Of a stretch of DNA of 64,000 nucleotides, positions 58,427 to 64,000 are shown piece after piece. Numbering within the stretch: position 1 is the first letter of the stretch; each line of letters starts with the position of its first letter. The stretch comes from Ensifer adhaerens. GTDB taxonomy: Bacteria; Pseudomonadota; Alphaproteobacteria; Rhizobiales; Rhizobiaceae. The position numbers and the translations under genes were made by a program. The notes beneath the pieces are model-generated. The model saw nothing but the letters and a program-made list of their open reading frames with translations. It was not told the DNA's origin and did no database searches. The DNA lies in contig NZ_CP015882.1 of NCBI RefSeq assembly GCF_000697965.2, positions 620,001 to 684,000 on the forward strand, given 5' to 3'.

Positions 58427-58879
58427 ATGCAAACACCAGCAATCGTCACGGATCTTGCCTCTATTGTCCAAACTGCTCTGGCGCCGGTATTTCTCCTCGC
58501 TGGTACGGCAGGTTTCGTCGGTGTCTACGAGATGCGTCTTGGCAGGGTTTCCGATCGGCTCAATGCGATACAGGAAAAAGGTGAGCGAGGGGGCGGGCGA
58601 CGCACGCAGTTGGACTATCTGCGCCGCCGTACGCTTGCCCTGGAAATAGCTGTCGCACTCGGGACGTTTGCCGCGATCTGCACTGGATGGGCAATCCTCA
58701 ATCTACTCGCCGGTGCGCTTCAGTTCGGGTTTCGTGAAGAAAATCTCTTCTGGTTCTTCGGCGGTGCGATCCTGTCGCTTATCGGATCGCTTGTCGCATT
58801 CCTTGTCGAGATGCTTATTGCTGGGCGCAGCATGTTGCGCCAGATACGGATGGACGAAACCACCCCGGAACGCGATTGA
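58427..58879 (+). CDS. DUF2721 family membrane protein
   Basis: 150 residues. Segment 1 (about 13-33) is followed by the DUF2721 signature RLGRVSDRLNAIQ, then two membrane segments near 80-100 and 108-132 and a basic C-terminus. The ATG at 58427 is used rather than the TTG 15 bases upstream. Inner-membrane protein of unknown function; no operon partner. Confidence 0.82.
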   Translation: MQTPAIVTDLASIVQTALAPVFLLAGTAGFVGVYEMRLGRVSDRLNAIQEKGERGGGRRTQLDYLRRRTLALEIAVALGTFAAICTGWAILNLLAGALQFGFREENLFWFFGGAILSLIGSLVAFLVEMLIAGRSMLRQIRMDETTPERD

Positions 58880-59265
58880 TCGGACAGTCCAAAGGTTCAC
58901 AGGAAGCCTTCGCAGCCAGATCTCGGGGACGCGCAGGCGACCGTTGGACCGACCTGCGGCTTCTAACCGGAGCATTTAAGGTTTCGATCGCCTCTGGTTT
59001 CTTCCGCAGAGTCGCAGACTGCTAATAGAGCGACAGGGCCGCCCCCGGATCAAGGCCATCTAACAGTTTCCTCCAGGAATGCATGAACGGGCACAAAGAG
59101 CGTAAGATGTCCTTCGTTCTGGCGGTTACCGCGGCGTTTTTCATACTAGTATTACTATAAACAAATAATGTCTTGTAACGGGTGGGCATGGGTGTATTCT
59201 CGCGTAAATAGCGATGAGCGCTTAGTCTGATTTTGTCCCGATTACCACGTTTTGGGGATGTTATT
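58880..59265. other. intergenic region with palindrome upstream of the AspT-like gene
   Basis: No convincing gene. It contains the 10-base palindrome ATACTAGTAT at 59143-59152, about 110 bases before the exchanger start, inside an AT-rich patch that probably holds the promoter. The palindrome could be an operator. Confidence 0.35.
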
Positions 59266-60957
59266 ATGATCGACTGGTTCGTAAGCACGCTTCGCACATA
59301 TCCTGAAATTGCAATCTTTCTCTCATTGGCGCTGGGATACTACTTCGGTTCATTCACCTACAAAGGCCTTGGCCTCGGTGCGGTGACTGCGACGCTGATC
59401 GCTGCCGTCATCATCGGTCAACTCGGGATCACCATTTCGCCGCCGCTCAAGGCCACGTTCTTTCTGATGTTCCTGTTTGCGATCGGCTACGGCGTCGGGC
59501 CGCAATTCGTTCGGGGCATCGCGAAGGATGGCCTCCCGCAAGCGTTGTTCGCGGCGGTTGTGTGTGTCTTTTGCCTGGGAGCGCCATATATCGCTGCCAA
59601 GATAGCCGGTTATGATGTGGGTTCCGCGCTGGGGCTCTATGCAGGCTCGCAGACCATCTCGGCGTCGATGGGATTGGGAACGGATGCCATCAATCGCCTT
59701 GGTTTGGCGCCGGAAGAAACCAAACGTCTTCTGGACGCCATGCCGGTCGCCTATGCCGTCACCTATATTTTCGGAACGATCGGATCGGCCATCGTGCTGG
59801 CGTTGATCGGTCCTGCGCTCATGGGTATCGACCTGGAGGCGGAATGCAAACGCTACGAGGCCGAGCAGGGTGGCAAGAAGGAAGCGGGGGGCGCTGGAAC
59901 CGCTTGGCACCACTACGAGTTGCGCGCCTATCGGGTCCGCGAGGGCGGGCCGGTCGTCGGCAAGACGGCACGTGAAGCCGAATCGATGATCCCTGAGCAG
60001 CGGATTTTCATTGAACGTATTCGTCGCGGGGGAAAGATCGAGGATGCTACGGCAGACACGGTGATCCAGGCAGGCGACGTCGTTGCCGTGGCCGGGCGGC
60101 GCGAAGTGCTGGTAAGCGTGATCGGTCAAACGGCAGAGGAAGTCGACGACCGCGAGTTGCTGGCCGTGCCGGTCGAAGGGGTCGATGTTCTTGTCACAAC
60201 CAAGGAGGCGAACGGCAAGACGCTGGCGGAACTGGCACAATGGCCAACGTCCCGTGGCGTGTTCCTGCGCCGGATCGCCCGTGGCGCTACGGCGACGGAA
60301 ATTCCGATCCTTCCGAACACGCAAGTCCACCGCGGCGATATCCTGACGATCGTCGGGCGAACGCAGGACACCGCGGCTGCCGCCAAAGCCCTGGGTGTGG
60401 CCGACCGGCCGAGTGACATTGCCGATGTCGCCTTCATCGGCGCCGCAATTGCCATCGGTGGCTTGCTCGGTGCGCTCGTCTACAAGGTCGGCGATGTGCC
60501 GTTTACCCTGTCCACGTCTGGAGGCGCATTGATATCCGGGCTTTTCTTCGGCTGGCTCCGCTCCGTGCGGCCGAAATTCGGACGAATACCGACATCGACG
60601 GTCTGGTTCATGAACTCCGTCGGTCTCAACGTTTTCATCGCGGTGGTCGGTATTTCCTCGGGTCCAGGATTTGTAGCTGGCTTGCAGCAGCTTGGCTTCA
60701 GCCTGTTCCTTTGGGGCATATTCGCAACGACCGTCCCGCTCGTGCTGGCAATGTATGTCGGAAAATATGTGTTCCGGTTCCACCCTGCTATTCTGTTGGG
60801 ATGCTGTTCCGGCGCGCGCACCACGACTGCCTCGCTCGGGATGATCAACGATCGCGCCAAGAGCCAGATACCAGGCCTCGGCTATACTGTGACCTATGCC
60901 GTCGGCAACACCCTGTTGACGATCTGGGGCATGGTGCTCGTGATGATGATGACCTAG
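59266..60957 (+). CDS. AspT-like aspartate:alanine exchanger family protein
   Basis: 563 residues: five or six membrane segments, a central cytoplasmic region with TrkA_C/RCK_C-like domains (about 210-375) and a second membrane bundle. The exchanger motif region [20 protein letters not shown] sits in the first half and [16 protein letters not shown] in the second, as an inverted pair. The ATG at 59266 follows GGGGATG. It is 260 bases upstream of an amino-acid decarboxylase gene in the same direction, so a precursor/product antiport role is likely. Confidence 0.87.
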   Translation: MIDWFVSTLRTYPEIAIFLSLALGYYFGSFTYKGLGLGAVTATLIAAVIIGQLGITISPPLKATFFLMFLFAIGYGVGPQFVRGIAKDGLPQALFAAVVCVFCLGAPYIAAKIAGYDVGSALGLYAGSQTISASMGLGTDAINRLGLAPEETKRLLDAMPVAYAVTYIFGTIGSAIVLALIGPALMGIDLEAECKRYEAEQGGKKEAGGAGTAWHHYELRAYRVREGGPVVGKTAREAESMIPEQRIFIERIRRGGKIEDATADTVIQAGDVVAVAGRREVLVSVIGQTAEEVDDRELLAVPVEGVDVLVTTKEANGKTLAELAQWPTSRGVFLRRIARGATATEIPILPNTQVHRGDILTIVGRTQDTAAAAKALGVADRPSDIADVAFIGAAIAIGGLLGALVYKVGDVPFTLSTSGGALISGLFFGWLRSVRPKFGRIPTSTVWFMNSVGLNVFIAVVGISSGPGFVAGLQQLGFSLFLWGIFATTVPLVLAMYVGKYVFRFHPAILLGCCSGARTTTASLGMINDRAKSQIPGLGYTVTYAVGNTLLTIWGMVLVMMMT

Positions 60958-61217
60958 CGCATCTCCGGGTTAAATGGGGATGCGGAGGTGCCGCGTCCCT
61001 TCGACTACAGGCATGTATCTCGCATCTTTTCCAGTAGGCGGCTTCTTATCGGACCGGGATGGTTCGTCTTTCGAAGCCCTGGCCAGCGGGATCCGAGACC
61101 CTTTCTTGAGACTGCTTCGTCCCATTTATTGCGTCGATAATAATAGCCGCGACCACTGACGAAAACCGCAGATCGGTGGCCGCGGGTAGCCCATACGAGC
61201 CGAGTTGGGAGCGCGCT

Positions 61218-63944
61218 ATGCCGAACAAGACCGCACAAGTAGATCAGTTTCTGCTCATCCATTCGGCACGCGCCGACAATTGGCGTGAGATCACGACGCT
61301 GGCAGACGCCTGGGCCGCCAATCGCGGCGCGCGGGCTGCCCTGGAAGCGGCGATTTCTGCTGTGGCACCGGCGGAGGAATACTACGCCTATCCGGGCAGA
61401 CGGCTGCTTTCGGTTCTGGCAGAGCGTATTGCCACCGACGATGCCGGTGGAGCGGCAAGGCTTGCACGACGCATCTCCAATGGGCTGCTCAGCCATTCCT
61501 ATCGCGGCCGCCAAAGTGAATGGGACGTGCATGACGAAATGTCAGGAGCCGAAGTGACCGATATCATGCCGCCGGGAACCGGAGAGGCTCGCGGGCGCCG
61601 GCCCTATTTCGAAGTTCTGTTCGTCAACAGTCAGCCGGCCACGCGTTGGGAGGCATTCGCCGCAGAGATTAGGAGGCTGCGCCGGCCAGAGGACGGTTTC
61701 ATTTACGAGCCGGTGCTGGTCGGGTCCTTCGAGGATGCGTTCTGCGCGGCCGCCCTGAACCCCGATATTATCGCTATCGTGCTCGCTGAAGGTTTTCCTT
61801 ACCGCTCACGGCACGACGCGCCTGTGCTTCGATCGGTGCTTGATCCGCTGGGAGAAACCGAGGGACCAGACATGTCGGCGCTTCGCCTGGCGCGCGGCTT
61901 GAAGCGCATCCGGCCCGAACTCGACGTCTATCTGCTTTCCGACCGGCAAGTCGAAAAGATCGCCGGAGATCCGACGGCGGATGCGGTGCGGCGCGTGTTT
62001 TACGCGGTGGAGGAGCCGCTGGAGATGCATCTCGCGATCCTCGAAGGGGTGCAGGCACGCTATGAAACGCCCTTCTTCGACAATCTTAAGAAATATGCGC
62101 GACGGCCCATCGGTACATTTCATGCGCTCCCCATCGCGCGCGGCAAATCCGTCTTCAAGTCTGACTGGATCCGCGACATGGGCGAATTCTATGGGCTCAA
62201 TCTGTTCCTTGCGGAAAGCAGTGCGACGACGGGTGGTCTCGATAGCCTTTTGGAGCCCACAGGTACGATCAAACGCTCTCAGGAGCTGGCGGCACGTGCC
62301 TTTGGCGCTGACCACGTCTTCTTTGTGACGAACGGCACCTCCACCTCCAACAAGATGGCCGTGCAGGCCCTTCTGGCGCCCGGCGACATTGCGGTAGTCG
62401 ATCGCAACTGCCACAAGTCGCATCACTACGGCATGGTGCTGACCGGCGCGCAGCCCTACTATGTCGAAGCGTTCCCGATGACCGAGTACTCGATGTACGG
62501 CGCCGTGCCGCTTGCGACGATCAAGCGAGCGCTTTTGACGTTAAGGGCGGAAGGGCGTCTGGACCGGCTGAAACTGCTCGACCTCACCAACTGCACCTTC
62601 GACGGGCACATGTATAACGTCAGGCGCGTGATGGAGGAGTGTCTCGCCATCAAGCCGGACCTCATCTTCCTCTGGGATGAAGCGTGGTCCGGATTTGCCC
62701 GATTTTCACCCTTCCTGCGGCCACGCACGGCCATGGGGGCAGCAGCGGATATCGAAAGCTGGTTGCAGGATCCGGCGTCGGTCAGTGCCTACGAAAAGCA
62801 GCGTGCGGACCTTGGCGATGAGCCGTCCGACGAAGCGCTGCTCGCCGCACGCCTACTTCCCGATCCGCGTCTTGTTCGCCTTCGGGTCTATCAGACCAAT
62901 TCGACGCACAAATCGATGTCAGCGATCCGGCAAGGCTCAATGTTGCTCGTCAAGGATGTCGATTTTCATACCGTCGAAGCCCAGTTCCACGAGGCGGTGT
63001 TCACCCATGCCTCGACAAGTCCGAACCAGCAGCTGATCGCCAGTCTCGACGTTGCACGCCGGCAGATGGAGCTCGATGGGTATGGGTTGGTGATGAACGC
63101 GATCGAGATCGCTCTCAAGATCCGTCGGGCGATCAACGAACATCCGCTGATTTCGAAGTATTTCCGCGTTCTCGGTGCGGATGAGATGATCCCTGCGCAG
63201 TATCGCCAGTCAGGGTTCAAGGACTACCTGGCACCGGGTGCGACCTGGGCCACGGCGGTGAAAGCCATGAACGAAGACGAATTCTACCTCGATCCCACGC
63301 GTATGACGCTGGTATGTGGAACGGCTGGCTTTGACGGAACCCAATTCAAGGGGCTGCTGGCCAACGAGTACGATATCCAGCTGAACAAGACGTCGCGAAA
63401 CAGCGTGCTTTTGCAGTCCAACATCAACAATACCCGCAGTGATATCGCGCATCTCGTTCGCGTCCTGGTCGAGATCTGCCGTGGTATCGAAAAACGGCTT
63501 GCCGATGGCGGCGAGGGCGAGCGGGCTGCCTTCGCTGCACGGGTAAAGTCGCTGATGACGGATGTGCCGGACCTTCCAAATTTCAGTCACTTCCACGCGT
63601 TGTATCGCGGTGACGCGGGACGCACGTCGCCCGAAGGCGACATGCGAGCCGCCTTCTTCCACGCCTATGATGCTTCGGTCTGCGAATACGTACCGCTGAT
63701 CGGAGCCGAGTGCGACAAGCGGCTGAAGGAAGGTCCGGAAATGGTCTCGGCCAACTTCGTCATCCCCTATCCCCCGGGGTTCCCTATCATGGTGCCGGGT
63801 CAGGTCCTGACGCAGGAGACGATCGACTTCATGCGGAAGCTGGATGTGAAGGAGATCCATGGCTACGAGAAGGCAAGGGGTCTGAAGCTGGTCAAACCTG
63901 ATGCAGTTGCGGCCAAGGCGAAACGATCGGCGAAAGCACGGTAG
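61218..63944 (+). CDS. Orn/Lys/Arg-type PLP decarboxylase (group III fold)
   Basis: 908 residues: an N-terminal wing/receiver-like domain (1 to about 260), the PLP domain with Lys565 in TNSTHKSMSAIRQGS, Asp in FLWDEAWSG and the SATTGGLDSLLEPTG segment, and a C-terminal domain. It is longer than the E. coli inducible enzymes (about 715-755) because of insertions in the N-terminal part and before the PLP lysine. The ATG at 61218 follows GGGAGC. Which of lysine, ornithine or arginine is used cannot be decided from the motifs. Confidence 0.88.
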   Translation: MPNKTAQVDQFLLIHSARADNWREITTLADAWAANRGARAALEAAISAVAPAEEYYAYPGRRLLSVLAERIATDDAGGAARLARRISNGLLSHSYRGRQSEWDVHDEMSGAEVTDIMPPGTGEARGRRPYFEVLFVNSQPATRWEAFAAEIRRLRRPEDGFIYEPVLVGSFEDAFCAAALNPDIIAIVLAEGFPYRSRHDAPVLRSVLDPLGETEGPDMSALRLARGLKRIRPELDVYLLSDRQVEKIAGDPTADAVRRVFYAVEEPLEMHLAILEGVQARYETPFFDNLKKYARRPIGTFHALPIARGKSVFKSDWIRDMGEFYGLNLFLAESSATTGGLDSLLEPTGTIKRSQELAARAFGADHVFFVTNGTSTSNKMAVQALLAPGDIAVVDRNCHKSHHYGMVLTGAQPYYVEAFPMTEYSMYGAVPLATIKRALLTLRAEGRLDRLKLLDLTNCTFDGHMYNVRRVMEECLAIKPDLIFLWDEAWSGFARFSPFLRPRTAMGAAADIESWLQDPASVSAYEKQRADLGDEPSDEALLAARLLPDPRLVRLRVYQTNSTHKSMSAIRQGSMLLVKDVDFHTVEAQFHEAVFTHASTSPNQQLIASLDVARRQMELDGYGLVMNAIEIALKIRRAINEHPLISKYFRVLGADEMIPAQYRQSGFKDYLAPGATWATAVKAMNEDEFYLDPTRMTLVCGTAGFDGTQFKGLLANEYDIQLNKTSRNSVLLQSNINNTRSDIAHLVRVLVEICRGIEKRLADGGEGERAAFAARVKSLMTDVPDLPNFSHFHALYRGDAGRTSPEGDMRAAFFHAYDASVCEYVPLIGAECDKRLKEGPEMVSANFVIPYPPGFPIMVPGQVLTQETIDFMRKLDVKEIHGYEKARGLKLVKPDAVAAKAKRSAKAR

Positions 63945-64000
63945 TGCCGGAGCTTCCACGGGTCCGCGGGCTGCTATCCGGACGAACTCGACCCCCAATG

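Noticed and set aside
59350..60783. 477-codon minus-strand frame
   Set aside because: Antisense to the AspT-like gene; composition is His/Arg/Asp-rich as expected of a shadow frame in high-GC DNA.

Overview
The window is high-GC alphaproteobacterial DNA of the Rhizobiaceae type (Rhizobium, Ensifer/Sinorhizobium or Agrobacterium). Evidence for this: the uronate dehydrogenase (udh), galactarolactone cycloisomerase (gci) and kdgD set resembles the characterised Agrobacterium enzymes; a tartrate block follows the A. vitis ttuA-E order; a short DUF1127 protein is present; and solute-binding-protein ABC importers are very dense. No ribosomal, tRNA, replication or phage genes were seen. That suits a catabolic stretch of a chromid or megaplasmid, although this is inference.

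Layout. (1) 1-6033: galacturonate and unsaturated-uronate catabolism (2-oxoglutarate semialdehyde dehydrogenase cut by the window edge, udh, kduI, kduD, kdgD, gci). (2) 6157-14261: AraC regulator and an importer operon that ends in two pectin-fragment hydrolases (GH28, GH105). (3) 14198-21590: LacI regulator, a perfect palindromic operator, a Gfo/Idh oxidoreductase, a TIM-barrel isomerase and a second importer. (4) 21702-26617: tartrate cluster ttuB-ttuC-ttuD plus a LysR gene, with the pyruvate kinase gene ttuE reduced to a short remnant. (5) 26751-32654: divergent locus of two extended SDR/epimerase proteins, a FadR-type GntR regulator and a ribose-type importer; substrate unknown. (6) 33030-35940: small protein and a class A PBP with a BA14K-like tail. 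(7) 36119-46218: RpiR-controlled divergent locus of an isochorismatase-like hydrolase, a glutamine-synthetase-like ligase, an N-formylglutamate-amidohydrolase-like enzyme and a class III aminotransferase, opposite a LIV-type importer whose permease and ATPase are fused. (8) 46402-47288: PptA-type tautomerase and a ParB-like orphan. (9) 47607-54348: amino-sugar (N-acetylmannosamine/sialic-acid type) operon nanE-nanK-ABC importer under a HutC-type GntR. (10) 54489-58879: small proteins, a DUF4105 membrane protein, a frameshifted siderophore/cobalamin-type binding protein and a DUF2721 protein. (11) 59266-63944: AspT-like exchanger and a large Orn/Lys/Arg-type decarboxylase.

How the genes fit together. 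Regions 1 and 2 form a nearly complete pectin-fragment pipeline: import, trimming by GH28 and GH105 that appear cytoplasmic, then KduI/KduD for the unsaturated ends and Udh-Gci-KdgD-semialdehyde dehydrogenase for galacturonate, ending at 2-oxoglutarate. Region 3 probably handles a related plant glycoside. Regions 5 and 7 are the best candidates for undescribed catabolic systems. A TTGTATGAY operator motif occurs in region 1 and in the region 5 control region, so a FadR-type regulator may link them. All five intact solute-binding-protein genes have a stem-loop just after them.
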